This document shows, piece by piece, positions 18,735 to 27,366 of a DNA stretch of 64,000 nt (position 1 is the stretch's first letter; each line of letters starts with the position of its first letter). This stretch comes from Geodermatophilus obscurus DSM 43160 (GTDB taxonomy: Bacteria > Actinomycetota > Actinomycetes > Mycobacteriales > Geodermatophilaceae). Under the pieces are notes generated by a model. It ran no database searches, was not told the DNA's origin, and saw nothing but the letters and a program-made list of their open reading frames with translations. Location of the stretch: NCBI RefSeq assembly GCF_000025345.1, contig NC_013757.1, forward strand, positions 1,674,001-1,738,000. The letters are read 5' to 3'. Made by a program: the position numbers and the translations under genes.

Positions 18735-20495
18735 ATGGACGTCATCGCGACTGCCGGTCACGTCGACCACGGCAAGTCCACGCTGGTCCGCGCGCTCACC
18801 GGCATGGAGCCCGACCGGTGGGAGGAGGAGCGCCGCCGCGGCCTGACCATCGACCTCGGCTTCGCCTGGACGACGCTGCCCTCCGGGCGCCGGCTCGCGG
18901 TCGTCGACGTGCCCGGCCACGAGCGCTTCGTCGGCAACATGCTCGCCGGCGTCAGCTCGGTGCCCGCCGCGCTGGTCGTGGTCGCGGCGGACGACGGGTG
19001 GTCGGCGCAGACCGCCGAGCACGTCGCCGTCCTCGACGCGCTCGGTGTGCGGCACGCGCTGCTCGCCGTCACCAAGGCCGACCTTGCCGACCCCGCCCCC
19101 GTGCTCGCCGACGTGCGCGAGCGGCTGGCTGCGACGTCGATGGGCGAGGTCCCGGGGGTCGCGGTCAGCGCCGCCACCGGCGCGGGCGTGCCCGACGTCG
19201 TCGCCGCGCTGGAGTCGCTGCTCACCGGGCTGCCGGCACCGGATCGCGAGGCGCCGGTGCGGCTGTGGATCGACCGCGCCTTCCCGGTCAAGGGCGCCGG
19301 CACGGTGGTCACCGGGACCCTCGCCGCCGGCCGCGTCGCCACCGGGGACCGGCTGCAGCTCGGCGACCGCGAGGTCGGCGTCCGCGGCGTGCACTCCCTG
19401 GGGCAGCCGGTCGAGCGGGCCGAGGCCACCGCGCGGGTGGCGCTGAACCTGCGCGGCACGTCGGTCGAGGAGCTCGCCCGCGGCGACGCGCTGCTCACCC
19501 CCGGGGCGTTCCGCTCGACCACCGAGCTCGACGTCACCCTGGCCCGGGGTGGGTGGGCTGCTGGGGACGACGCCCGGCTGCCCGCCGAGGTGGTCGTGCA
19601 CGTCGGGTCGGCCGCGGTCGGCGCGCGGCTGCGCCCGCTGGAGGGGGCGGCGGTGCGGCTGCGGCTGGCCACGCCGCTGCCACTGCGGATCCGCGACCGG
19701 CTGCTGCTGCGCGACCCCGGCGCCCGGCGGGTGCTGGGTGCCGACGTCCGGGACGTCGACCCGCCGGAGCTGCGCCGCCGCGGTGCGGCCCGCCGCCGCG
19801 CCGAGGAGCTGGCCGCCCAGCCCGCCGGCACGGCCGGGGCAGCCGCCGAGCTGGCCCGCCGCAGGTTCGTGCGGACCGCCGACTTCGCCGCGATGGGGTG
19901 GCCGTTGCCCGAGCAGGCCACCGCCGTCGGGCCCTGGCTGCTCGCGCCGGGCCTGGTCGAGGAGCTGTCCGCCGCCCTCCCGGGGATCGTCGCCCGCTAC
20001 CGGCAGCTGCGCCCGCTGGAGGCCGGTCCGCCGGTGGCCGTCGCCCGGCGGGCCCTGGAGCTGCCCGACGACGAGCTGGTGCCGGCCGTCGTCCGCCCGC
20101 CGCTGGCCCTGCGCGAGGGGCGGGTGGTCGTCGCGACGGCGGGCCTGCCCGCGGAGGTGCAGCAGGCCGTCGACGGCATCCGCGACCGGCTGGCCGCCGA
20201 CCCGTTCGCCGCGCCGGACGCCGAGGAGCTGCGCGCCGCCGGGCTCGGCCCGCGGGAGCTGGCCGCCGCCGTCCGCGACGGGCAGCTGGTGAAGATCGCC
20301 GACGGGGTCCACCTGGCGCCGGGGATCGAGGAGCAGGCGCGGGCGCGGCTGGCCGGCGTCCCCGCGCCCTTCACGCTCAGCCAGGCCCGCGCGGCGTGGG
20401 GGACCAGCCGGCGGGTCGCGGTTCCGCTGATGGAGTGGCTGGACGCGCGTGGTGTCACCGAGCGGCTGCCGGACAACACCCGCCGGCTGCGGTGA
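18735..20495 (+). CDS. selB: Selenocysteine-specific elongation factor
   Basis: SelB is the GTPase that carries Sec-tRNA-Sec to the ribosome and binds the SECIS RNA. The protein (586 residues from ATG 18735) has G1 TAGHVDHGKSTL, the switch region RRGLTIDLGFAW, VDVPGHERFVGNM and TKAD. EF-Tu-like beta domains follow, then C-terminal winged helices (LSQARAAWGTSRRVAVPLMEWLDARG). ATG 18735 gives the family N-terminus MDVIATAGHVDHG; GTG 18714, overlapping selA by 10 bases, is also possible. The winged helices must recognise the SECIS of a UAG-programmed message here. Confidence 0.95.
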   Translation: MDVIATAGHVDHGKSTLVRALTGMEPDRWEEERRRGLTIDLGFAWTTLPSGRRLAVVDVPGHERFVGNMLAGVSSVPAALVVVAADDGWSAQTAEHVAVLDALGVRHALLAVTKADLADPAPVLADVRERLAATSMGEVPGVAVSAATGAGVPDVVAALESLLTGLPAPDREAPVRLWIDRAFPVKGAGTVVTGTLAAGRVATGDRLQLGDREVGVRGVHSLGQPVERAEATARVALNLRGTSVEELARGDALLTPGAFRSTTELDVTLARGGWAAGDDARLPAEVVVHVGSAAVGARLRPLEGAAVRLRLATPLPLRIRDRLLLRDPGARRVLGADVRDVDPPELRRRGAARRRAEELAAQPAGTAGAAAELARRRFVRTADFAAMGWPLPEQATAVGPWLLAPGLVEELSAALPGIVARYRQLRPLEAGPPVAVARRALELPDDELVPAVVRPPLALREGRVVVATAGLPAEVQQAVDGIRDRLAADPFAAPDAEELRAAGLGPRELAAAVRDGQLVKIADGVHLAPGIEEQARARLAGVPAPFTLSQARAAWGTSRRVAVPLMEWLDARGVTERLPDNTRRLR

Positions 20496-20539
20496 CGGCC
20501 CCCCGGCAGGGTCCCGCCGCCGGCCCCGTCCCGGGTCCC

Positions 20540-20610
20540 GCCCCGAGCCTGCGAGGGCTGGGGAGGACGGGGTCCTTCCATGGTGGGGACAGCGGGGTCC
20601 TTGCTCAGCC
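20540..20610. repeat. Terminator-like GGACCCCGTCC repeat, copy 1
   Basis: After selB, GCCTGCGAGGGCTGGGGAGG is followed by ACGGGGTCCTTCC and a second GCGGGGTCCTTGC. It is the weakest-paired member of the family but has the same core words. Confidence 0.5.
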
Positions 20611-20754
20611 GCCGGCCTGGCGCAGGAACACCTCGCGCTCGTCGCTGGCGTCCGCAGCGGGCACAGGGGAGGTGTCGACGCCCTCGACCGTGTCCTCGAG
20701 CCGCACGGGCTCGGGGAGGTGGCGGAACCGCTCGCGCTCGTCGGGCTCGGTCAT
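20605..20754 (-). CDS. Small conserved hypothetical protein (49 aa)
   Basis: The gene encodes a short acidic protein, MTEPDERERFRHLPEPVRLE at its start and EREVFLRQAGG at its end. It is convergent with selB, and its stop lies inside the terminator-like repeat. The charged, disordered composition gives no fold. No function is proposed; the good coding periodicity and ATG start make it a likely gene. Confidence 0.55.
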   Translation of the reverse strand: MTEPDERERFRHLPEPVRLEDTVEGVDTSPVPAADASDEREVFLRQAGG

Positions 20755-20830
20755 GCCCGGAGCGTCCTCCTGCCGGTGGGCCGGGACGAGGGCACACCCG
20801 ACGAGCGCCGTGAGTGCGTGATCGGTGACC

Positions 20831-20836
20831 TACCGT
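20831..20836 (+). promoter_or_regulatory. -10-like box before the PH-domain gene
   Basis: TACCGT is followed by 6 bases and then GTG 20843, with no Shine-Dalgarno; this fits a leaderless start. Confidence 0.45.
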
Positions 20837-20842
20837 GATGCG

Positions 20843-21217
20843 GTGATCGACTTCAGCAACGGTTCCGTCTTCAAGCTCAACCCCGCCTCCCCGCAGGAGC
20901 TCGGCCCCGAGGTCGGGCCGCTGCTCGTCCCGGGCGAGCAGGTCGTCGCCTGCTTCAAGGCGATGCGCGACTTCGTCGTCTTCACCGACAAGCGGCTGAT
21001 CGCCGTCAACGTCCAGGGCATGACCGGGAGCAAGAAGGACTTCACCTCGCTGCCGTACAGCAAGGTGCAGGCCTTCTCGATCGAGACCGCCGGCACGTTC
21101 GACCTCGACGCCGAGCTCGACCTGTGGTTCAGCGGGCTGGGCAAGGTGCGGCTGGAGTTCAAGGGCAACGCCGACATCCGCGGTCTCGGGCAGATGATCG
21201 CGGGCTACGTGCTCTGA
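20843..21217 (+). CDS. Bacterial PH-domain protein
   Basis: The protein of about 124 residues has a bacterial pleckstrin-homology fold: VVACFKAMRDFVVFTDKRLIAVNVQG, a SLPYSKVQAFSIETAG strand pair and a final amphipathic helix (ADIRGLGQMIAGYVL). Such YvbH-like proteins are cytosolic or membrane-associated and have no catalytic residues. GTG 20843 is preferred over the in-frame GTG at 20825 because TACCGT lies exactly 6 bases upstream. Confidence 0.8.
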   Translation: MIDFSNGSVFKLNPASPQELGPEVGPLLVPGEQVVACFKAMRDFVVFTDKRLIAVNVQGMTGSKKDFTSLPYSKVQAFSIETAGTFDLDAELDLWFSGLGKVRLEFKGNADIRGLGQMIAGYVL

Positions 21218-21233
21218 GGTCCGGGGCGCTCGG

Positions 21234-21259
21234 GCTCTGCCCACCACGGTGGGCAGAGC
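21234..21259. terminator. Bidirectional terminator hairpin
   Basis: The inverted repeat GCTCTGCCCACC / GGTGGGCAGAGC with a minimal loop lies between the convergent PH-domain and crotonase genes. Confidence 0.7.
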
Positions 21260-21276
21260 ACGAGCGTCCGGGGAGG

Positions 21277-22047
21277 CTAATCCGCCGCGGGGACCCAGCG
21301 GGCCGGGCGCTTCTCGCGGAACGCTGTGATGCCCTCTTGGCCCTCCTCGCTGGCGAAGAACCGCGCCGAGAGCTCCAGCAGCTCCTCGGCCGAGCCGCGC
21401 AACCCGCCGGCCCGCAGCAGCCGCTTCGTCTCGGCCAGCGCGGCCGGCGCCCCGGCGGCGAGCGCGGTCACCTGCCCGGCCACGGCGGCGTCCACCTCGT
21501 CGTCGGGCACGCAGAGGTCGACCAGCCCGCCCGCGGCGGCCGCCGCCGCGTCGAACACCTCGCCGGTCAGCATCAGCCGGTGCGCGGTGTGCGGCACCAT
21601 CCGCGGCAGGACGACGGCGGAGATGACCGCCGGCACGATGCCCAGCCGCACTTCGGAGAAGGCGAAGGTCGCCGAAGCTGCGGCGACGACGACGTCGCAG
21701 GCGGCCGCCAGCCCCAGTCCACCGGCTCGTGCCGGCCCCCGCAGGACGGCGACCACCGGCTTCGGCGAGCGCCACACCGTCTCCAGCAGCTCCGGCAGCT
21801 CGCGCACCCCCTGGTCACCGGCCGCCCCGCCCACCGCCTCGGTGAGGTCCATCCCGGAGCAGAAGACCCGGCCGGTGTGGGCGAGCACGACCACCCGCAC
21901 CGCGTCATCGGCGAGCGCATCGGCCAGCGCCGTCCGCAGCTGGGCGCGCATCGCGCGGGACAGCGCGTTGCGGTTGGCGGGGGAGTCCAGGGTGAGGGTC
22001 GCGACCCCCCGGGACGTCGAGACCTGCAGCACGGTGTCGTCGCTCAC
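21277..22047 (-). CDS. Enoyl-CoA hydratase/isomerase (crotonase) family protein
   Basis: The 256-residue protein has the crotonase fold: RVFCSGMDLTEAVGG for CoA and the oxyanion hole, and LRGPARAGGLGLAAACDVVVA. The start is GTG 22047 with GAGGAGG just upstream in a repeated leader sequence (22048-22085). It is convergent with the PH gene and divergent from hemW. It ends in TAG. The acyl-CoA substrate is unknown. Confidence 0.9.
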   Translation of the reverse strand: MSDDTVLQVSTSRGVATLTLDSPANRNALSRAMRAQLRTALADALADDAVRVVVLAHTGRVFCSGMDLTEAVGGAAGDQGVRELPELLETVWRSPKPVVAVLRGPARAGGLGLAAACDVVVAAASATFAFSEVRLGIVPAVISAVVLPRMVPHTAHRLMLTGEVFDAAAAAAGGLVDLCVPDDEVDAAVAGQVTALAAGAPAALAETKRLLRAGGLRGSAEELLELSARFFASEEGQEGITAFREKRPARWVPAAD

Positions 22048-22085
22048 GTGTCCTCCTCGCTGGCGCTCGTCGGCCGCGTTCGCGG
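22048..22085 (-). repeat. Repeated leader with Shine-Dalgarno, copy 1
   Basis: On the minus strand GACGAGCGCCAGCGAGGAGG precedes the GTG of the crotonase. Near-identical text precedes rsmE (30158-30197) and the phn permease (34573-34600), so the ribosome binding site is carried by a dispersed repeat. Confidence 0.55.
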
Positions 22086-22162
22086 CGCTGCTGTGCCCAT
22101 GGGTGAGCCCGCTGGCTCGCTCACCACCGGGCATCCTGCCCGGCGCGGCACACTGGGGTCAG

Positions 22163-23383
22163 ATGAACACCGTCCTGCCGCTGCTCGAGGCCCCGCCGCG
22201 GACCCTGCAGCTCCCTGACTCCGCCCGCGAGGGGCTGGCTCGCACCCCCTTCGGGCTCTACGTCCACGTGCCGTTCTGCGCCACCCGCTGCGGCTACTGC
22301 GACTTCAACACCTACACCGCCGACGAGCTGGGGCCCGGCGCCAGCCGCGCCGAGTACGCCGGCACCGCGATCGCCGAGCTGCGGCAGGCCGCCGAGACCC
22401 TGGGCCCGGACCTGCCGACCGTCTCGACCGTCTTCGTGGGCGGCGGCACGCCCACGCTGCTGGCGGCCGACGACCTCGCCGCCGTCCTCGCCGAGGTGCG
22501 CCGGCTGTTCCCGGTCACCCCCGGCGTCGAGGTCACCACCGAGGCCAACCCCGAGACGGTGACCCCGGCGTCCTTGGCCACGCTGCGCGCGGCCGGCTTC
22601 ACCCGGATCAGCCTGGGCATGCAGTCCGCTGCCGAGCACGTGCTCGCCGTCCTCGACCGGCGGCACACGCCGGGCCGCGCCGTCGAGGCGGCCCGCGAGG
22701 CCCGCGCGGCCGGCTTCGAGCACGTCAACCTCGACCTGATCTACGGGACGCCGGGGGAGACCGACGCCGACTGGTCCGCCTCGCTCGACGCCGTCCTCGC
22801 CGCTCCGGTCGACCACGTCAGCGCCTACGCCCTCATCGTCGAGGAGGGCACCCGGCTGGCGCGCCGCATCGACCGCGGCGAGCTGCCCATGCCGGACGAC
22901 GACGTCCTCGCCGACCGCTACGAGCAGGCCGACGCCACCCTGCGCGCCGCCGGCTTCGACTGGTACGAGGTCTCCAACTGGGCCCGCGGCGAGGCGGCCC
23001 GCTGCCGGCACAACGAGTTGTACTGGGCCAACGCCAACTGGTGGGGCGTCGGGCCGGGCGCGCACAGCCACGTCGGCGGGCTGCGCTGGTGGAACGTCAA
23101 GCACCCCGCCGCGTACGCCGGCCGGCTGCTGCGGGGAGAGAGCCCGGTGCAGGACACCGAGCTGCTGGACGACGACGACCGCGCGCTGGAGACGGTGATG
23201 CTCGGCCTGCGGCTGCGCGAGGGGCTGCCGCTGACCGCGCTGTCGGAGGTCGGTCGGGCCCGCGCCGCCCGCGCCGTCGTCCGCGGGCTGCTCGAGCCGG
23301 GTGCGCACGCCGCCGGCCGCGCCGTCCTCACCGACCGCGGCCGCCTGCTCGCCGACGCCCTCGTCCGGGACCTGACCGATTAG
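22163..23383 (+). CDS. hemW: Radical SAM heme chaperone / coproporphyrinogen III oxidase-like protein
   Basis: The 406-residue protein has the radical SAM cluster motif VPFCATRCGYCDFNTY, then VFVGGGTPTLL and RISLGMQS, and the HemN C-terminal domain. It matches HemW, which delivers heme, rather than HemN, because it lacks the HemN-specific N-terminal cysteine. hemW upstream of hrcA-dnaJ is a conserved actinobacterial order. It ends in TAG 23381-23383, in the leading TAGGAGG of a terminator-like repeat. Confidence 0.94.
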   Translation: MNTVLPLLEAPPRTLQLPDSAREGLARTPFGLYVHVPFCATRCGYCDFNTYTADELGPGASRAEYAGTAIAELRQAAETLGPDLPTVSTVFVGGGTPTLLAADDLAAVLAEVRRLFPVTPGVEVTTEANPETVTPASLATLRAAGFTRISLGMQSAAEHVLAVLDRRHTPGRAVEAAREARAAGFEHVNLDLIYGTPGETDADWSASLDAVLAAPVDHVSAYALIVEEGTRLARRIDRGELPMPDDDVLADRYEQADATLRAAGFDWYEVSNWARGEAARCRHNELYWANANWWGVGPGAHSHVGGLRWWNVKHPAAYAGRLLRGESPVQDTELLDDDDRALETVMLGLRLREGLPLTALSEVGRARAARAVVRGLLEPGAHAAGRAVLTDRGRLLADALVRDLTD

Positions 23384-23495
23384 GAGGAGGACCTCCCTGC
23401 CCCCACCGGAGGAGGACCCCGTCCCCCTCACCCCTCGCAGGCTCGGAACGAGCCTCTGGACGGGGCCGGCGGGACCCTGAAGGGAGGCTGTCCTC
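23384..23495. repeat. Terminator-like GGACCCCGTCC repeat, copy 2
   Basis: GGAGGACCCCGTCCCCCTCA, CCTCGCAGGCTCGG and GCCTCTGGACGGGGCCGG form imperfect stems downstream of hemW. The same words recur at 27235, 41357, 57417 and 61212. Confidence 0.6.
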
Positions 23496-23517
23496 AGCGG
23501 GGATGCGCCGTGCCGGG

Positions 23518-23801
23518 TCAGGCCCGGGGCTCCGCCGCGACGTCGGCCAGACGCGGCAGGACCACGTACCGCCAGCCGGGGCCCATGCGGTTGAGCGCGT
23601 CGCGGTCCCGCTTGTGCCGAGGTCGAAGCCGGTGTGCCGCAGCAGGAGCCGTGTCCCACTGCCCTCGGGGACGAGCCGCCACGTGAGCGTCCAGGTCTCG
23701 TTGAACCTGGAGACCAGCCGCTCGGACTCAACTGCCTCGAGCACCTCGCACGGCACCGCGCCGCGAATCGCCGCGCCGCGACCGGACGACGGCTGACAGA
23801 T
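23518..23801 (-). pseudogene. SRPBCC/AHSA1-family protein remnant, frameshifted and 5'-truncated
   Basis: The minus strand encodes PCEVLEAVESERLVSRF, TWTLTWRLVPEGSGTRLLL and HTGFDLG, the second half of an AHSA1/START-like fold. A missing base near 23620 then shifts the frame to HKRDRDALNRMGPGWRYVV and LPRLADVAAEPRA-stop (23518). No N-terminal half or start codon is present before the neighbouring ABC gene. It is a non-functional relic. Confidence 0.7.
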
Positions 23802-23865
23802 GTCAGGTGCAGGTCGCGACGTCCCGCACTACTGCGGACACCGCGCCGAGCAGCAGGCTCCTGGC

Positions 23866-24765
23866 GTGCCCCTCGACGCCCTCGACGCCACCGGCCTGAC
23901 CGTCCGCCACGGCGACGTCCTCGCCGTCGACGACCTCGACCTGCGCATCGGCAGAGGCGAGACGGTCGCGCTGCTCGGCCCCAACGGGGCGGGCAAGTCC
24001 ACCACCGTCAGCGCGGTCCTCGGCCTGCTCCGCCCGGCGGCCGGCAGCGTCCGCGTGCTCGGCCGGGCCCCGGCCGACGCCGTCCGCGCCGGCTGCGTCG
24101 GCGCGATGCTGCAGCACGGCGGCCTGCCCGGTGAGGCGCGCGTCGGTGAGGTGCTGCACCTGGTCCGGCGCAGCTACGGGCGGGCCGGGCTAGCGGGTGC
24201 ATGGCCGCTCGACGACCTGGTCGCCACCACCGGGATCGGCGGGCTGCTCGGCCGCGACGTCGACGCGCTGTCCGGCGGCCAGCGGCAGCGGGTCCTGCTG
24301 GCCCTCGCGCTGGCCGGTCAGCCGCCGCTGCTGCTGCTCGACGAGCCGACCTCGGCCATGGACGTCGAGGGCCGTCGCGCCTTCTGGGCGACGATGCGCG
24401 ACCTCGCCGCCCGCGGCACCACCGTCGTCTTCGCCACCCACCACCTGGAGGAGGCCGACGCCGTCGCCGACCGGGTCGTGGTGATGGCCGGCGGCCGGGT
24501 CGTCGCCGACGGGCCGTCCGCAGGGCTCCGGTCGGCCGTCGCCGGGCGCACCGTCCGCTTCTCCGCCCCCGACGGCGCGACCTTCGACCGTGTGCCCGGC
24601 GTGACCGGCGCCAGCCGGCTGGGCGGCACGGTCGCGCTCGCCACCACCGACGTCGAGGCCACCCTGCGCGGCCTGCTCGCCGACGGCGTCCCGCTCGCCG
24701 ACCTCGAGGTCCGCGGCGCCAGCCTCGAGGACGCCGTCCTGTCGCTGGTGGGAGGCGTGCGGTGA
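23866..24765 (+). CDS. ABC transporter ATP-binding protein (ABC-2 exporter)
   Basis: The roughly 299-residue ATPase has Walker A LLGPNGAGKSTT, the Q-loop region MLQHGGLP, signature LSGGQRQR, Walker B LLLLDEPTSAMD and H-loop ATHHLEEAD. GTG 23866 gives a compact N-terminus (PLDALDATGLTVRHGDV); an in-frame GTG/ATG at 23800 would add 22 residues. It is first in an operon with the permease, histidine kinase and response regulator (4-base overlaps), a layout typical of self-regulated exporters such as DesK/DesR-type or bacteriocin/antibiotic efflux sets. Confidence 0.9.
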   Translation: MPLDALDATGLTVRHGDVLAVDDLDLRIGRGETVALLGPNGAGKSTTVSAVLGLLRPAAGSVRVLGRAPADAVRAGCVGAMLQHGGLPGEARVGEVLHLVRRSYGRAGLAGAWPLDDLVATTGIGGLLGRDVDALSGGQRQRVLLALALAGQPPLLLLDEPTSAMDVEGRRAFWATMRDLAARGTTVVFATHHLEEADAVADRVVVMAGGRVVADGPSAGLRSAVAGRTVRFSAPDGATFDRVPGVTGASRLGGTVALATTDVEATLRGLLADGVPLADLEVRGASLEDAVLSLVGGVR

Positions 24766-25502
24766 GCCCGCTGTTCGCCTTCCAGCTGCGCCGGGTGGCG
24801 CGCAACCGGCAGTTCCTCTTCTTCACCGTGCTGCTGCCGGCGCTGTTCACCGTCTTCTTCACCAGGGTCTTCGCCGGGACGGCGGGCGGCGTCAACCCCG
24901 AGCAGGCCGCGGCCACCATGGTCTCGATGATGGCCTACGGCGCGGTCGGGGCGGCCCTCGGCGCGACCGTCCGGCTCTCCTTCGACCGGGCGTCGGGCTG
25001 GCTGCGCCAGCTGCGGGTCACCCCGGTGCCGCAGACGTCCGTGGTCGCCGTCGACGTCGCCGTCGGGATGCTGCTGACCCTGCCGCCGCTGGTCGTCGTC
25101 GCGCTCACCGGCCGGTTCGTCAACGGCGTGCACCTCGTACCCGGCGAGTGGGCCGGCCTGATCGGCGTCCTGTGGCTCGGGTCTGCGGTGTTCGTCGCAC
25201 TCGGCCTGCTGCTCGGCTGGGCGCTGGAGGAGAAGGCCGCCGGCGGCGCGGTCGGCATCGTCGGGACCGTGCTGGCGGCTCTCGGCGGGCTGTGGGTGCC
25301 GGTCGAGCTCTTCCCCGCCGGTCTGCGCGCGGTGGCGCACGGCCTGCCGTCGTACTGGTACGCCGAGACCGGGCGCGCCGCTGCGGCCGGGGAGCTGCCG
25401 CCGGTGCTCGCCGTCGGGGCGCTGGTCGGGTTCACCGCGGTGTTCGCCGCCCTGGCGGTCCTCGTGGCGCGGCGTCGTCCGTTGACCGCCGTCGCGGGCT
25501 GA
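24762..25502 (+). CDS. ABC-2 type transporter permease
   Basis: The 246-residue membrane protein has about six hydrophobic helices, for example FLFFTVLLPALFTVFF, LLTLPPLVVVALTG and WLGSAVFVALGLLLG. The ABC-2 motif VELFPAGLRAVAHGLPSYWYAE lies near the end. GTG 24762 overlaps the ATPase stop by 4 bases. It forms the export channel with the preceding ATPase; the cargo is unknown. Confidence 0.88.
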   Translation: MSPLFAFQLRRVARNRQFLFFTVLLPALFTVFFTRVFAGTAGGVNPEQAAATMVSMMAYGAVGAALGATVRLSFDRASGWLRQLRVTPVPQTSVVAVDVAVGMLLTLPPLVVVALTGRFVNGVHLVPGEWAGLIGVLWLGSAVFVALGLLLGWALEEKAAGGAVGIVGTVLAALGGLWVPVELFPAGLRAVAHGLPSYWYAETGRAAAAGELPPVLAVGALVGFTAVFAALAVLVARRRPLTAVAG

Positions 25503-25508
25503 CCGGGC

Positions 25509-25514
25509 TACGGT
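25509..25514 (+). promoter_or_regulatory. -10-like box before the histidine kinase
   Basis: TACGGT lies 8 bases before GTG 25523 without a Shine-Dalgarno, suggesting an internal leaderless promoter for the two-component pair. Confidence 0.35.
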
Positions 25515-25522
25515 CGGGCGCC

Positions 25523-26632
25523 GTGGACCCCCGCCCCCGCTGGTACCGCGTCGGCTGGGCGCTGCCCTGGCTGCTGTTCCAGTTCTTCCCGGTCGCCGAC
25601 CTGGTCACCACCGACCGCCCGCTCGTCGTCCGGCTGGTCGCCGGCGCCGGTCTGCTCGTCTTCACCGTCGTCTACCTCGACGTCTTCCACCGGGCCTTCG
25701 GCAGCTGCTGGACCGGGTCCCTGCTGGGCCGGCTGGCCGTGGTCGCCGCGCTCGGCGTCGCGCTGGCCGTCTGGATGGGCCCGTCCTGGGCCGGGCTGCT
25801 CATCTACGTGTCCGCGGCCTCGGCGGCCGCGCTGCCGACGCGGTGGGTGTGGCCGGCCGTGGTCGCGGCGGCCGCCGTGTGCGCGGCGGTGCTCGTCCTC
25901 CACGGCGAACGGGGGCTGCTCATCCTGCCGGTGCTGTGCCTGCTCACCGCGTTCGCGCTTCGCGGCACCCGGCACCTGATCTCGGTCAACGCGGAGCTCG
26001 CCGAGGCCCGCGAGGAGCTCGCCCGCAACGCCGTCGCCGAGGAGCGGCTGCGGTTCGCCCGCGACCTGCACGACCTGCTCGGGCACAGCCTGTCGCTCAT
26101 CGCGCTCAAGAGCGAGCTGGCCGGCCGGCTGGCCGAGGCCGACCCGGCGCGGGCGCGGGCCGAGATGGCCGACGTCGAGGCCGCCGCCCGCCGCGCGCTG
26201 GCCGAGGTCCGCGACGCGGTCAGCGGCTACCGCCAGGTCAGCTGCGCCCAGGCGCTGGCCGAGGCGCGCTCGGCGCTGTCCGGCGCCGGGATCGCCGTCC
26301 GGCTGCCCGCCCGGGTGCCGGCGCTGCCCGGCCCGGTCGACGCGGCGCTGGGCTGGGTGGTCCGCGAGGCGACGACGAACGTGCTGCGGCACAGCGGCGC
26401 CCGCTCGGTGACCGTCTCGCTCACCGAGGACGGCGGGGAGGCCGTGCTGACCGTCTCCGACGACGGCCGCGGCCCGGCCGACGACACCACGCCCGGCTCC
26501 GGCCTCACCGGACTGGCCGAGCGGGTGGGCGCGCTGGGTGGGGCGCTCACCGGCGGCGCCGGCCGGGACGGCGGCTACGAGCTGCGCGCCGTCCTGCCCC
26601 TGGCGCCGGTGCCCGCCGGGGTGGCCCGGTGA
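25523..26632 (+). CDS. Sensor histidine kinase, DesK/NarL-partner type
   Basis: The 369-residue protein has four to five N-terminal membrane helices (residues about 10-150), then a HisKA_3 domain with the phospho-histidine in RFARDLHDLLGHSLSLIALK. A HATPase_c domain follows (REATTNVLRHSGA, SDDGRGPADD, GLTGLAERV). It senses through its membrane helices, with no periplasmic loop of note. It overlaps the response regulator by 4 bases and is tied to the ABC exporter upstream. Confidence 0.92.
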   Translation: MDPRPRWYRVGWALPWLLFQFFPVADLVTTDRPLVVRLVAGAGLLVFTVVYLDVFHRAFGSCWTGSLLGRLAVVAALGVALAVWMGPSWAGLLIYVSAASAAALPTRWVWPAVVAAAAVCAAVLVLHGERGLLILPVLCLLTAFALRGTRHLISVNAELAEAREELARNAVAEERLRFARDLHDLLGHSLSLIALKSELAGRLAEADPARARAEMADVEAAARRALAEVRDAVSGYRQVSCAQALAEARSALSGAGIAVRLPARVPALPGPVDAALGWVVREATTNVLRHSGARSVTVSLTEDGGEAVLTVSDDGRGPADDTTPGSGLTGLAERVGALGGALTGGAGRDGGYELRAVLPLAPVPAGVAR

Positions 26633-27234
26633 TCCGCGTGCTCGTCGCCGAGGACCAGTCGATGGTGCGCGGCGCGCTGCGGGCGCTGCTGGAACTGGAG
26701 GCGGACATCACCGTCGTCGCCGAGGTCGGCCGCGGCGACGAGGTGCTCGCCGCCGCCCGGGAGCACACCCCCGACGTCGCGCTGCTCGACATCGAGATGC
26801 CCGGCCAGGACGGCATCGACGCGGCGCGGGAGCTGGCCGCCGAGCTGCCGGGCGTGCGCGCCGTCGTCCTCACCACGTTCGGCCGGCCGGGCTTCCTGCG
26901 CCGCGCCATGGAGGTCGGCGCGGCGGGGTTCCTGGTGAAGGACGCGCCCGTCGCCGAGCTCGCGAAGGCGATCCGCGCCGTCGTCGCCGGCGAGCGGGTG
27001 ATCGACCGTGACCTCGCGGCCGCGGCGCTGGCCATCGGCGCCACACCGCTGTCGACCCGCGAGGCCGACGTGCTGCGGGAGGCGGCTGACGGCGCGACCG
27101 TCGCCGACATCGCCCGCCGGCTGTTCCTCTCCGAGGGGACGGTGCGCAACTACCTGTCCTCGGCAATCGGCAAGACCGGCGCGCGCACCCGCGTCGAGGC
27201 CGCCCGCGTGGCGGCCGACAAGGGCTGGCTGTAG
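26629..27234 (+). CDS. NarL/LuxR-family response regulator
   Basis: The 201-residue regulator has a receiver domain (VLVAEDQSMVRGALRALL, phospho-Asp in ALLDIEMPGQDG, TTFGRPG, LVKDAP) and a LuxR-type HTH (LSTREADVLREAADGATVADIARRLFLSEGTVRNYLSSAI). It is the DesR-like partner of the preceding kinase and probably controls the exporter operon. It ends in TAG, after which a terminator-like repeat begins. Confidence 0.93.
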   Translation: MIRVLVAEDQSMVRGALRALLELEADITVVAEVGRGDEVLAAAREHTPDVALLDIEMPGQDGIDAARELAAELPGVRAVVLTTFGRPGFLRRAMEVGAAGFLVKDAPVAELAKAIRAVVAGERVIDRDLAAAALAIGATPLSTREADVLREAADGATVADIARRLFLSEGTVRNYLSSAIGKTGARTRVEAARVAADKGWL

Positions 27235-27366
27235 CAGGAGGACCCCCGTGCTCGACGGCCCCGTCCAGAGGCTCGCCGCGAGCCCGACCGGCCCCGTCCA
27301 GAGGCTCGCCGCGAGCCTGCGAGCGGTGAGGAGGACGGGGTCCTTCCCGAGGAGGACGGGGTCCTC
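27235..27366. repeat. Terminator-like GGACCCCGTCC repeat, copy 3, with internal tandem duplication
   Basis: The segment GGCCCCGTCCAGAGGCTCGC plus CGCGAGCC occurs twice in a row (about 27260-27320). It is followed by two copies of GAGGACGGGGTCC. The element separates the convergent response regulator and hypothetical gene, and its ends supply the TAG stop of both neighbours. Confidence 0.65.

Noticed and set aside
23381-23383. UAG at the end of hemW as a selenocysteine codon
   Set aside because: HemW is complete at this point and the sequence after it is a terminator-like repeat, not protein-coding.
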